The notes under the pieces: generated by a model
What the model was told of the DNA's origin: nothing
Database searches by the model: none
What the model saw: only the letters and a program-made list of their open reading frames with translations
Program-made: the position numbers and the translations under genes
Shown: positions 43,806 to 51,657 of the stretch, piece by piece
How positions within the stretch are numbered: the first letter of the stretch is position 1
Layout: the number at the start of each line of letters is the position of its first letter
DNA from: Parvibaculum sp039680535
GTDB taxonomy: Bacteria; Pseudomonadota; Alphaproteobacteria; Parvibaculales; Parvibaculaceae
NCBI RefSeq assembly: GCF_039680535.1
Contig: NZ_JBDKSS010000023.1
Span: 1-64,000 of the forward strand
Reading direction: 5' to 3'
Length of the DNA: 64,000 nucleotides

Positions 43806-44771
43806 TCAATGCGAAAGCCTGTTGCGGTATTCGCGGGGCGAGACTCCATATTGGCGCCGGAAGCGCCGGCTGAAGTGGGAGAAGTCCTTGAAGCCGCAGC
43901 TCAGCGCGATGGTGTTGATCGGCCAGCCGCGCTTCAGCGGATCGGCGAGATCGCGCCTGATCCGATCGAGGCGATGCGTCTGTATCCAGCGTGCGACCTG
44001 CTCGTCTTCTGCCTCGAAGAGCTCATAGAGATGGCGAAGCGAGATCTGGTGCGCCTCCGCAATGGAGCGGGGCGTGAGAGTGGGCTGGTCGAGCCTTTCG
44101 AGGATATGGGCCTTGATCCGGTCGAGCTGCGACAGGCGATTGACCGTGGCCGAGGCGTCGGTGCCCACGCCAAGCAAGGCTGTGGCGAGAAGATCGAGCG
44201 TGTGCTGTTCGAGTCGGGAGGCGATGAAGCCCGGAATGCCCTCTGGCGCGTCGCAAAGTGCCGCTGCGAAATCGTAGAAGAAGCGGCCCGGAATGCCGTC
44301 CGCCGAAATGTTGCGGGCGATGAGAGCATCGATATTCGGCACACGGTCGCGTAGCGTCTCTCGCGGCAGCTTCAGGGAAAGCTGCCGGTATGGCCCCTTG
44401 AACCGCATCTCATAAGGACGGCGGCTGTCATAGAGAACGAGCGAGCGCGGGCCGGCGGCGACCTCGCGCCCATCCTGACGGAAGGCGCTGGTGCCTTCGA
44501 TCTGCACATTGATCTCATACCAGCGATCGTCGTCGCTGGTGATCTCACGCTCGCTCCGGGTGACGTCCAGACTCGTGGAGACGATGTTGGCAAGTGTTAC
44601 CTCGCCGAATTCGAGCCACGAAACGCGGCCGTAGAAGCCCTCATGGCTCGGCCGGCTCAGGCGCGTCGGTGGAAAGAGGCGGTTCGTCGCCTCGTGCCAG
44701 TAGGCGAGCCGGTCGCGGGGAGGAACGGTCTCGGTGCAGAGGTTCTGCCAACCGCCGGGCGTTTGTGCCAT
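43806..44771 (-). CDS. AraC-family transcriptional regulator
   Basis: 321 residues: an N-terminal AraC-binding-like domain (FeaR type) and a C-terminal double helix-turn-helix (SIAEAHQISLRHLYELF, and INTIALSCGFKDFSHFSRRFRRQYGVSPREYR). It lies 7 bases upstream of the aminotransferase gene and 24 downstream of the Pht5-like gene, so it is the probable local activator of either unit. The inducer is not known; FeaR-like members respond to aromatic amines or aldehydes. Confidence 0.85.
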   Translation of the reverse strand: MAQTPGGWQNLCTETVPPRDRLAYWHEATNRLFPPTRLSRPSHEGFYGRVSWLEFGEVTLANIVSTSLDVTRSEREITSDDDRWYEINVQIEGTSAFRQDGREVAAGPRSLVLYDSRRPYEMRFKGPYRQLSLKLPRETLRDRVPNIDALIARNISADGIPGRFFYDFAAALCDAPEGIPGFIASRLEQHTLDLLATALLGVGTDASATVNRLSQLDRIKAHILERLDQPTLTPRSIAEAHQISLRHLYELFEAEDEQVARWIQTHRLDRIRRDLADPLKRGWPINTIALSCGFKDFSHFSRRFRRQYGVSPREYRNRLSH

Positions 44772-44795
44772 TCCGTTCTCTCCGCTCCGTCGCCG

Positions 44796-45773
44796 TCAGG
44801 TTGAAAGAATGTCCGCGCCGTCGAAAATGCTTTCCGGCGTGAAGGACGTAGTGATGAGGCCGTCCTCCAGCATGTAACGGATGAACACGTCGAGCATGGC
44901 CCGGTTCTTCGCAAACCCGACAGGCCAGTAATCTTTTCCGAGCTTCTCCTCTGTGCCCAGAAGCGCTTCGAGTTGCCAGGGCAGCATGGTGGAGAGAGCC
45001 GCGGAATCGAAGAGCTTGGCGCGGGCGACATCCTGCGCGGCGGCGAAAGCGTTGAAGAGCTTGCGCGGCAGCGTGGGGTCGGCCTCGACGAGCGGCCGCT
45101 TGATTGCGAGAATATGCATGGGCGGGAAGATGCCCGTCTTATCGAAATAGCCGAGTTCGGCCTCCATGGGATTTTCAAAGAGGCGACCGACATTTGCCGA
45201 AGGCCAGGTGCTCGGCGCGCGAGCTGTATAGAGCGCATCGATTTCACCGCTTTCGAGAAGCGCCGCGAGGCTCGCATCGGTGCGATGCTCGATGCTGAAC
45301 TGCTCGGGATAGAACTGGGGATGCTCGTCGCCCGAACGAGGCGCTTCGAGCCCGCCGCTCACATAGATGGGCGAGGTGCGCGGCAAGCCGAAATGCTCCT
45401 CGAAGATGCCGCGCAGCCAGACGGCCGCGGCCATGTCGAAGACCATGAGGCCGATGCGCTTGCCCGCGAGATCGGCCGGCGTCTCTATGCCTTTCGTCTT
45501 GTTGATGAAGACGCAGGAAAGACGGAAATGCCGCGACGGGAAGAGCGGCACGGCGACATAGGGTCGCTCAGGCGTCTCCAGTGTGCGGAGATAGGTAGCG
45601 ATGGGAAATTCGCAGGCGTCGAAGGTGTGATCTTTCAGTTGCTTGTTGAAGAGAGCTTGCACGCCCATCAGCGAAATTTCGGCATCGATACCTTCGAGCG
45701 GGACTTCGCCATTCGCCAGCGGACGCGTCCTGTCGCTGTCGCTGACGCCGATCTTCAGTTTTCCTGAGGTCAT
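44796..45773 (-). CDS. Pht5 (4,5-dihydroxyphthalate decarboxylase)-like binding-fold protein
   Basis: 325 residues with a type 2 periplasmic-binding-protein fold (LKIGVSDSDRTRPLANGEV, GKRIGLMVFDMAAAVWLRGIFEEHFG, ARAPSTW) as in the 4,5-dihydroxyphthalate decarboxylase family. There is no signal peptide, so it acts in the cytoplasm, perhaps as a decarboxylase or ligand-binding protein. It lies 15 bases after the DUF5591 gene. The substrate is unknown; linkage to an N-heterocycle operon suggests decarboxylation of a ring or ring-opened carboxylate. Confidence 0.65.
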   Translation of the reverse strand: MTSGKLKIGVSDSDRTRPLANGEVPLEGIDAEISLMGVQALFNKQLKDHTFDACEFPIATYLRTLETPERPYVAVPLFPSRHFRLSCVFINKTKGIETPADLAGKRIGLMVFDMAAAVWLRGIFEEHFGLPRTSPIYVSGGLEAPRSGDEHPQFYPEQFSIEHRTDASLAALLESGEIDALYTARAPSTWPSANVGRLFENPMEAELGYFDKTGIFPPMHILAIKRPLVEADPTLPRKLFNAFAAAQDVARAKLFDSAALSTMLPWQLEALLGTEEKLGKDYWPVGFAKNRAMLDVFIRYMLEDGLITTSFTPESIFDGADILST

Positions 45774-45788
45774 TCTCGAGCCCTTCGC

Positions 45789-46808
45789 TCAAACTGTCGG
45801 GCGCAGGCGCGCCATCAGGTCATCGAGAAGCTCCGGCAGGGCGAGCGGCGTCGCATTGGCGCCGCCACGCGCATAGACGCCATAGGCATGGGTAAGGTCG
45901 ACGCCGAGCCGGTCGGCGAGACGCACGACCGCCTCCTTGCACTGTTGGGCGGTGGGCAGACAGGTGATCGCCTTGTCTGCCGGCAGATGATCATTGGCAC
46001 CGATGAGTTCGAGACGTCTCGTGCCGACCTTGCGCGATGCGGCGACATTGTTGGCCGAGCGCTCGCCCCGCCCGATGACGAAGCTGCGATGTGTGAGGCC
46101 GGGCGCGACCCAGGAAACGACATCGTCGTAATTGTGCCCGATACGTGCGACCACGGCAGCGACCGCTTCGGCCATCGCATTGTGCATCACCACATAGGCG
46201 CGGCGCTCCTCGTCGCCCCATTTCCAGCGGTTTGCCGAGATGGCGGTCGCCGTCGAGTCGGCGCGCCATGGCGACACGGCGTTACCCCGCTTCTCGAAAA
46301 GACCCGGATCGTCATAAGCCGTAGCGGGCGATGGAAGGCCGCGATACTCCGCGATGTGTTCATAGGGCACGACGCCCATGGGCTCGGAAATCACCATGCG
46401 GTGAATGAGCAGTCCGTCATCGTCGACGAGAGGCGAGAGGTTCAGAACTTCCTGGGAGAAGGAAGGCTCCAGCCGCGCCTGTAATTCCTGCGGCAGATAT
46501 TGACGCGCCGTCGGCCGGAAGCCTGAATCAATCAGACGCTGGTTGATGGCCTTATGCTCGGAAGAGAACGGATAGGGCTTGGTCTTTGTGCAGGGCATGA
46601 AGAGCAGCACGCGGCGCTTCGCCTTGGGAAGCTTGGGCTCATATTCATTCCGCACGAAATCCAGCCACGCGGAAATGCGCGGGTGCGAGAGCGAGTCGAC
46701 ATTGTCCTGGGGGCTATAGAGACACAACGTCGGATCGAGCTGAAAGGGACTTTCGATCTTCTGCGAGGATTCGAGGAAGCGCTGGGCGCGGTCGGTGATT
46801 GTAACCAT
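45789..46808 (-). CDS. DUF5591 protein, resembling the ArcS / TgtA2 C-terminal domain
   Basis: 339 residues. RRVLLFMPCTKTKPYPFSS near residue 75 and VISEPMGVVPYE followed by AYDDPGLFE resemble the DUF5591 region of archaeosine synthase ArcS (PCSxxKPYS..., TSPLGVVPRE, YD). ArcS attaches lysine to 7-cyano-7-deazaguanine in tRNA. Here the domain stands alone, without PUA or TGT domains, in a bacterial catabolic island. A role in modifying or cleaving a 7-deazapurine-like ring is only an idea. It is followed by the Pht5-like gene and preceded by a 372-base gap. Confidence 0.55.
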   Translation of the reverse strand: MVTITDRAQRFLESSQKIESPFQLDPTLCLYSPQDNVDSLSHPRISAWLDFVRNEYEPKLPKAKRRVLLFMPCTKTKPYPFSSEHKAINQRLIDSGFRPTARQYLPQELQARLEPSFSQEVLNLSPLVDDDGLLIHRMVISEPMGVVPYEHIAEYRGLPSPATAYDDPGLFEKRGNAVSPWRADSTATAISANRWKWGDEERRAYVVMHNAMAEAVAAVVARIGHNYDDVVSWVAPGLTHRSFVIGRGERSANNVAASRKVGTRRLELIGANDHLPADKAITCLPTAQQCKEAVVRLADRLGVDLTHAYGVYARGGANATPLALPELLDDLMARLRPTV

Positions 46809-47180
46809 GGGTACTCTCGAAACGATCAGGCTCCAGGCTGCGGCCCGAAGCGCGTTCAGGAAAACGGTGCCTTCGCGAAATCCGCTATGGCGGTCGCCAA
46901 TGCGTCAGGGACAGATTTGACGCTTTGGCTGGGTGCAGTATCAGTTCGCCACTCTGTCGCGACGCGTGCCTCGATGGACATTCGGCGAGTTTCCCAAACG
47001 CTTACTCTTCTGCCCCAGGGACCGCCGGTATCCGACGCATTTACGCAGCATTCGTCGCGTATTTATGGAGGTCGGCCCGATCCGGTTTTCCGGTCACTCG
47101 GAGCGCTGAACACCAAGCAATGCTCATACCAGTTTGAGCGCGGCGCGATCCCGAGGCAGGGATGAAGCGATGATGCAAAA
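46809..47180. other. 372-base gap between DUF5591 and cobW-like genes
   Basis: No gene, terminator, sigma-54 element or RutR-like box is convincing here. Since both flanking genes point the same way (minus), the region probably holds the promoter for the DUF5591-Pht5 pair and the end of the HpaB operon. Confidence 0.5.
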
Positions 47181-48209
47181 CTAGGCAATTGCCGCATCGT
47201 TTTCGGGCAAATGATCCTCTTCACAGCGCGAATTCCGTTGGGCAAGGCCAAGTGCCGCTTCAAAGGAGCGGCGGATCAAGGCGGTGTCGATCTCGCGCGC
47301 AATCACCACGATTTCGGCGCCGGCACTTTCCGCGAGCGCGCTTATATGTTCCGGCATATGCACGACATGGCGCACGGACTGAATGACGACGGGACCATGC
47401 TGCTCCTCGCCTGCGATTGTCATTGTTCCCTTCATGCGGAGAATCTTGTGTCCGTGCCGATGGAGCAGGAGAGACAGCCAGCTCGCAAAGACAGCCCAGT
47501 CGACGGGCGCAGGCCAGCGCAGAGTCGTGGAGCCGATGCCGTGCCGATGCTCGTGATGCGGCGGCGCGGGCAGCGTTCGCTCACCAGTCGTTTGGTGTAT
47601 TTCGAGATTGAAGGGATTGATATCGTCGTGCGGACTGCATTCATGCGTCCGGGCGATCGGGTTGATCGCGCCCACCGCCGCTATGAGGGCCGATGTCTCG
47701 TCTTCATCGGCCATGTCGGCCTTGGTGAAGAGCAGGATATCGGCGGCGACGATCTGTGCGGCGGCTTCGGGATGCTCCGCCAATGTGGCCGTTGCATGGC
47801 AGAGATCGACAAGCGTCACAACGCGCCCCAGTCTGAGGCGCGGGCGCAGCATGGGGTCGGCGATGAGGGTTGCCAGCAGCGAGCCGGGATCGGCAATGCC
47901 CGATGTTTCGACGAGGATGCGCGTGAAGCGTGGAACGGCTCCGGCCGCGCGTCTTTCGAGAAGTTGCAGCAGCGACGAACGCGCATCGCCATCAGTCGCG
48001 CAGCAGAGACATCCGTCCGCGAAGGTTCCGGCCTTGATGCCAGAAATTCCCATCAAGGTCTGATCGACGGGAAGGTCGGCATATTCGTTGACCAGAACGG
48101 CAGTGTCCGCCAACGCACCCGCTTCGGCGAGACGTCGCACCAGCGACGTCTTTCCCGCGCCGAGAAAGCCGGTCAGGACATCGACGGTGAGCGCCACTTC
48201 ACTGGTCAT
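47181..48209 (-). CDS. CobW/P47K-family GTPase, probable metallochaperone
   Basis: 342 residues. P-loop GFLGAGKTS at the N-terminus, the metal-binding GCLCC motif near residue 68, ETSGIADP switch and TKAD for guanine recognition, then a His-rich stretch (PPHHEHRHG) and a CobW C-terminal domain. Such G3E GTPases deliver zinc, cobalt or other metals to client enzymes. Here clients could be the metal-dependent amidohydrolase or NodB-fold hydrolases of the same operon. It overlaps the small Cys-protein gene by 4 bases and is the last gene of the ten-gene operon. Confidence 0.85.
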   Translation of the reverse strand: MTSEVALTVDVLTGFLGAGKTSLVRRLAEAGALADTAVLVNEYADLPVDQTLMGISGIKAGTFADGCLCCATDGDARSSLLQLLERRAAGAVPRFTRILVETSGIADPGSLLATLIADPMLRPRLRLGRVVTLVDLCHATATLAEHPEAAAQIVAADILLFTKADMADEDETSALIAAVGAINPIARTHECSPHDDINPFNLEIHQTTGERTLPAPPHHEHRHGIGSTTLRWPAPVDWAVFASWLSLLLHRHGHKILRMKGTMTIAGEEQHGPVVIQSVRHVVHMPEHISALAESAGAEIVVIAREIDTALIRRSFEAALGLAQRNSRCEEDHLPENDAAIA

Positions 48210-48508
48210 TTGTCCAGCATTCCCTCCAGGTGCGAAAGGAATGTCTCGTCGAGTGGATCCGGCATGACGCGACCGAGCCGATCGACCGCGCGCCAGATGC
48301 CGGCGAGGTCAGTCGCCAGCTCGCGCTTGCCGGTCGGTCCAGTAAGCTGGAACCGGTCACGCCATGCCGTCAGGCGCACACCTGCGGGCGCGGCAAGTTC
48401 GCCTGCGGTGCGCGCGATGCGAAGCCGCACCGCCCCCTGTCGCGCCGCCGTGAGCGGGCCGGCACTCCAGTGTCTGTGTTCAGTGAAAGATCCGCAGAAG
48501 CCGCACAT
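48206..48508 (-). CDS. Small Cys/His-start protein coupled to CobW
   Basis: 100 residues beginning MCGFCGSFTEHRHW, a CxxC plus His cluster at the extreme N-terminus, then an Arg-rich middle and LATDLAGIWRAVDRLG and DPLDETFLSHL near the end. I do not recognise a named family. The tight ATGA overlap with the CobW gene and the metal-ligand-like N-terminus suggest a metal carrier or a partner for the GTPase. Codon use matches the neighbours, so the gene looks real. It is 3 bases downstream of the NodB-fold gene. Confidence 0.65.
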   Translation of the reverse strand: MCGFCGSFTEHRHWSAGPLTAARQGAVRLRIARTAGELAAPAGVRLTAWRDRFQLTGPTGKRELATDLAGIWRAVDRLGRVMPDPLDETFLSHLEGMLDK

Positions 48509-48511
48509 GGT

Positions 48512-49408
48512 TCAGGGCCGCGGACCTTGCGTGCCACGCGGATAGCGCACGAGAAAATCGCGGGCGATCTCTTCGAAGGTGACGAAGCGCACGCCGGGGT
48601 GGCTCGCCATATGACTGAAGAAGCGCTCGTGCATGGAGAGAACCTGCGGCCGGCCCGATACGTCCGGATGGATCGTGATGGTGAAGGCCGCGTAGTCATA
48701 TTCGCGATAAACCCAATCGAACTGGTCGCGCCACAACTCCTCGATATCGCGCGGATTGACAAAGCCGTGGCTGTTCGGCGAGGCCTTCATGAACATCATG
48801 GGCGGCAGGTCGTCGATGTACCAGGAGGCCGGAATTTCGACGAGATCCGTTTCCGTGCCCCGGTTCATCGGCTTCATCCAGGTTTCGGCCGGCTTGCCGT
48901 AGTCGATCTTCGACCAGCTCTCGCCCTTGCGGGCGTAATAGGGGAAGAAGTCGTTATGCATCAGGCTGTGGTCGTAAAGGATGCCGCGTTCGAGGAGCAG
49001 ATCGATCGTGCCCGCGCTGAACTCCCACCACGGCGCGACATAGCCGACGGGCGGGCGGCCTTGCAGCTTCGTGATGAGTTCGATGGATTTGTCGATGACG
49101 GCGGCCTCCTGATCGGGCGTCATCATCAGCGGGTTTTCATGCGAGTAGCCATGCATGCCGATCTCGTGGCCTGCCGCGGCGACGGCCTTCATTTCGTCGG
49201 GAAAGGTTTCGATCGAATGACCCGGCGCAAACCACGTCGTCTCGATGCCGAAGCGGTCGAACATGCGCAGCAGACGCGGAATGCCGACCTCGCCGGCAAA
49301 GACGCCGCGCGAGATGTCGCAAGGGCTGTCCTCGCCGCCGTAGGAGCCAAGCCAGCCAGCGACCGCATCGACGTCGATGCCGTAAGCGACCAGAATTTCC
49401 TTCGTCAT
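48512..49408 (-). CDS. NodB-fold hydrolase, HpPgdA / cyclic-imidase-like
   Basis: 298 residues closely resembling Helicobacter pylori HpPgdA (HP0310): ILVAYGIDVDAVAGWLGSYG, ISRGVFAGEVGIPRLL, HGYSHENP, GYVAPWWEFS, DHSLMHNDFFPYYAR, DLPPMMF. D14, H86 and H90 match its metal site. There is no signal peptide, so peptidoglycan is an unlikely substrate. Bacterial cyclic imide hydrolases belong to the same group. In this operon, ring opening of a cyclic imide, hydantoin or lactam is the better prediction. It overlaps the asparaginase-like gene stop by one base. Confidence 0.78.
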   Translation of the reverse strand: MTKEILVAYGIDVDAVAGWLGSYGGEDSPCDISRGVFAGEVGIPRLLRMFDRFGIETTWFAPGHSIETFPDEMKAVAAAGHEIGMHGYSHENPLMMTPDQEAAVIDKSIELITKLQGRPPVGYVAPWWEFSAGTIDLLLERGILYDHSLMHNDFFPYYARKGESWSKIDYGKPAETWMKPMNRGTETDLVEIPASWYIDDLPPMMFMKASPNSHGFVNPRDIEELWRDQFDWVYREYDYAAFTITIHPDVSGRPQVLSMHERFFSHMASHPGVRFVTFEEIARDFLVRYPRGTQGPRP

Positions 49409-50421
49409 CAGACTTTCTCCTCAATGCTTGAGTTGGCGATGGAATGAACGAGAGCGGCAACATTCCCGACCGTCGATTGGCCCATGATCAGCGCAAGAAG
49501 GAGCCTTGCCTTCGGTCCACTGAGATCGCCTGCGAAAATGGCGCCTGCCTTTTCGAGATCCGCTCCTCCGCCCTGTCCGTAGATCGGCTCGACGCGGCCT
49601 TCGGGCGACCGCGATATGACGAGAACGGGAACACCGCGCGTGCTGAGCTGCTGGACGATGGCAACGATATTCGGTGTGGCGTTGCCGCGGCCGGTCGCGG
49701 CGAGAACGATGCCGTGCGCGCCCGCATCGGCGCTGAGTTTCAGAAGCCGGTCATCGCCGCCAAGCGTCAGTGTGACGAGGTCGATGGGGAGGGCGAGCTT
49801 CGGCTCGGAAAAGCGCTTGAATTGCGCCGGGCGCCGCGTGATGCGAACGACGCTGCGATCGACGGCACCGATTGGACCATTTGACGACGCGAAGGCATGC
49901 CGCCGCGAACTATGGCGCTTTGTTGCGTCCCTCGCGGGAAGAATGTCGCCATCGAAGGCGATGAGAACGCCGAGGCCGATTGCGGCTCCCGATGTCGCGA
50001 CGCGGATTGCATCGGCAAGGTTGCGAGGCCCGTCACGGTCGGGCTCATCGGCTGAAGCCTGAGCCCCGGTGAAGACGACGGGCTTGCCCGGTTCGAGCAG
50101 GAGGTCGGCAAGGAAAGCGGTTTCTTCCAATGTGTCGGTGCCGTGGGTGACGACGACACCCATTATGTCCGAACGGGCTCGCGCTTCTGAAATGGCGCGT
50201 ATGATGCCGAGCGCTTCGTCGAGCGTGAGAGCGTAGCTATTGCGCGCAAGGATGCTCCGGCCTTCAATCGGCGGAAGGTTGCTCGCGGGCAATCCGGCAA
50301 GCAGGGCCTCCGCATCGAGTGTCGCGTGGACGGTCCCGACCGTCCGGTCATAGGTCGATGCAATCGTGCCGCCCGTGGTGAGCACGGCGACTCTGGCGGG
50401 AGCGGAGGCGCGGCTCGGCAT
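49408..50421 (-). CDS. Asparaginase/glutaminase-family amidohydrolase
   Basis: 337 residues, with TTGGTIAS near residue 16 and VVTHGTDTLEETA near residue 90 carrying both catalytic Thr residues, plus LTLGGDD. No signal peptide, so it is cytoplasmic. The protein may hydrolyse L-asparagine, but a place inside a heterocycle operon suggests a linear amide produced by ring opening. The insert ATKRHSSRRHAFASSNGPIG is typical of the family loop. It is 3 bases after the Asp/Glu racemase-fold gene. Confidence 0.85.
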   Translation of the reverse strand: MPSRASAPARVAVLTTGGTIASTYDRTVGTVHATLDAEALLAGLPASNLPPIEGRSILARNSYALTLDEALGIIRAISEARARSDIMGVVVTHGTDTLEETAFLADLLLEPGKPVVFTGAQASADEPDRDGPRNLADAIRVATSGAAIGLGVLIAFDGDILPARDATKRHSSRRHAFASSNGPIGAVDRSVVRITRRPAQFKRFSEPKLALPIDLVTLTLGGDDRLLKLSADAGAHGIVLAATGRGNATPNIVAIVQQLSTRGVPVLVISRSPEGRVEPIYGQGGGADLEKAGAIFAGDLSGPKARLLLALIMGQSTVGNVAALVHSIANSSIEEKV

Positions 50422-50424
50422 GGG

Positions 50425-51144
50425 TCAGTGACCGGCAAGAATTTTACCCCAGCCGGGGACGCGCAGATCCAGGCCCGTCATGAGGCAGGCTTCGCGAAAT
50501 GTGATGGCGATCGAGTCGACGATTGGGACGCCGAGTTCGGTTTCCATCTCATCCACGATTTCGGTCGCGTTGAAATTCGTGCAGACGACGGCGATACAAT
50601 CCGGTTCGCTCCGTGCCGCTTCGCGCAGGAGCTTGCGGATCGGCTCCGCGTCGGTTCCGCCGATCTGTATGTTCTCGCGCAGGCCAAGGCTCGCCGCACC
50701 CACCACGTCGAAGCCTTGCCTTGCATATTCAACGCCGATTTGTTCCGTGATGTCCGGTGTGTAGGGAACGGCGAGCGCAATCCGGCGCCAATTGTTTTCA
50801 CGAAAAGTCTTGTAGAAGGCGATAGTTGTCGTCGAGGCGGCAATGCCCGTCTCGCGCGTGATGGCCTCGCAAAGTCGGAGATCGTTCTCGAGCCCACGCC
50901 AGCTCGCCGATGTGCCGTTCCAGAGTATTGCATCGAGCGGCGCGTCCGCCAGAAGACGCGCGGCGGCAAGCATCGGCTCCGGCTGGAATTGCGCCTCCGA
51001 CGAGCCGCTGAGGGCGAGATGCGTCACCGTCATGCGTGAGAAGTGATGCGTCATCCGATGCTTCAGAGGTTCGTTCATTGCATAGGTGAGGGGTTCGAGC
51101 GCCGTATTCGACGATGGTGTGATATGGCCGATGCGGATCGTCAT
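50425..51144 (-). CDS. Asp/Glu racemase-fold protein, arylmalonate-decarboxylase / maleate-isomerase-like
   Basis: 239 residues. GHITPSSNTALEPL at the start is the substrate-binding motif shared by maleate isomerase and arylmalonate decarboxylase. Racemases and isomerases use two Cys; here the first position is Gly (G77 in WNGTSAS) and the second is C188 (VVCTN). This one-Cys arrangement is that of arylmalonate decarboxylase (Gly74/Cys188). It therefore probably decarboxylates or isomerises by a different route from hydantoin racemase. The gene abuts the flavin reductase and asparaginase-like genes in the ten-gene operon. Confidence 0.75.
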   Translation of the reverse strand: MTIRIGHITPSSNTALEPLTYAMNEPLKHRMTHHFSRMTVTHLALSGSSEAQFQPEPMLAAARLLADAPLDAILWNGTSASWRGLENDLRLCEAITRETGIAASTTTIAFYKTFRENNWRRIALAVPYTPDITEQIGVEYARQGFDVVGAASLGLRENIQIGGTDAEPIRKLLREAARSEPDCIAVVCTNFNATEIVDEMETELGVPIVDSIAITFREACLMTGLDLRVPGWGKILAGH

Positions 51145-51657
51145 TTATGCAATGCCTGAAATGGTGTGTTGAGGAAGACCGGCAGAAAGGCGTCCCTGAT
51201 AGAAAACGAGCGGGGCACCTTCCCGGGAATTGAGCCCGACGACTTCTCCCACGAGGATGCGGTGATCGCCCGCGTCGTAGATATGACGCGTGCGGCATTC
51301 GAGATGCGCCAGCGCTTCGGCGATAAGCGGCAAGCCGAATTCGGAAGGTCTCATTTCATGGCCCTCGAACAGGTCGTCGGCACCTGTCGCAAAATGCTGT
51401 GCCAGCGGCATCTGCTCGGCCGAGAGTATGTTGATGGCAAAGCTGCCGGCCTCTTCGAAAACAGGCCGCGCGCGCGACATATCGCGGAGGCTCCAGAGCA
51501 CGAGCGGGGGCTCCAGCGACACGGAAGCGAAGGAATTGATCGTCATCCCGACACGCACTTCGCCGAGACGTGCAGTCACCACGGCGACGCCGGTGGCGAA
51601 GAGCGAGCAGGCGTGGCGGAACTCCTGAGCGCCGATTGTGGGGGAGATGACGGTCAT
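51145..51657 (-). CDS. Flavin reductase, HpaC/RutF-like
   Basis: 170 residues: CSLFATGVAVVTAR, GMTINSFASVSLEPPLVLWSL and GDHRILVGEV are typical of the flavin reductase family that supplies FADH2 or FMNH2 to two-component monooxygenases. The partner is very likely the HpaB-type oxygenase at 55279 in the same operon. RutF of the uracil Rut pathway belongs to the same family, but RutA is absent here. The gene overlaps the deaminase stop by 4 bases. Confidence 0.87.
   Translation of the reverse strand: MTVISPTIGAQEFRHACSLFATGVAVVTARLGEVRVGMTINSFASVSLEPPLVLWSLRDMSRARPVFEEAGSFAINILSAEQMPLAQHFATGADDLFEGHEMRPSEFGLPLIAEALAHLECRTRHIYDAGDHRILVGEVVGLNSREGAPLVFYQGRLSAGLPQHTISGIA

Noticed and set aside
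43799..43849. Upstream in-frame start at 43849 for the aminotransferase
   Set aside because: It would overlap the end of the AraC gene by 44 bases and adds non-homologous sequence.
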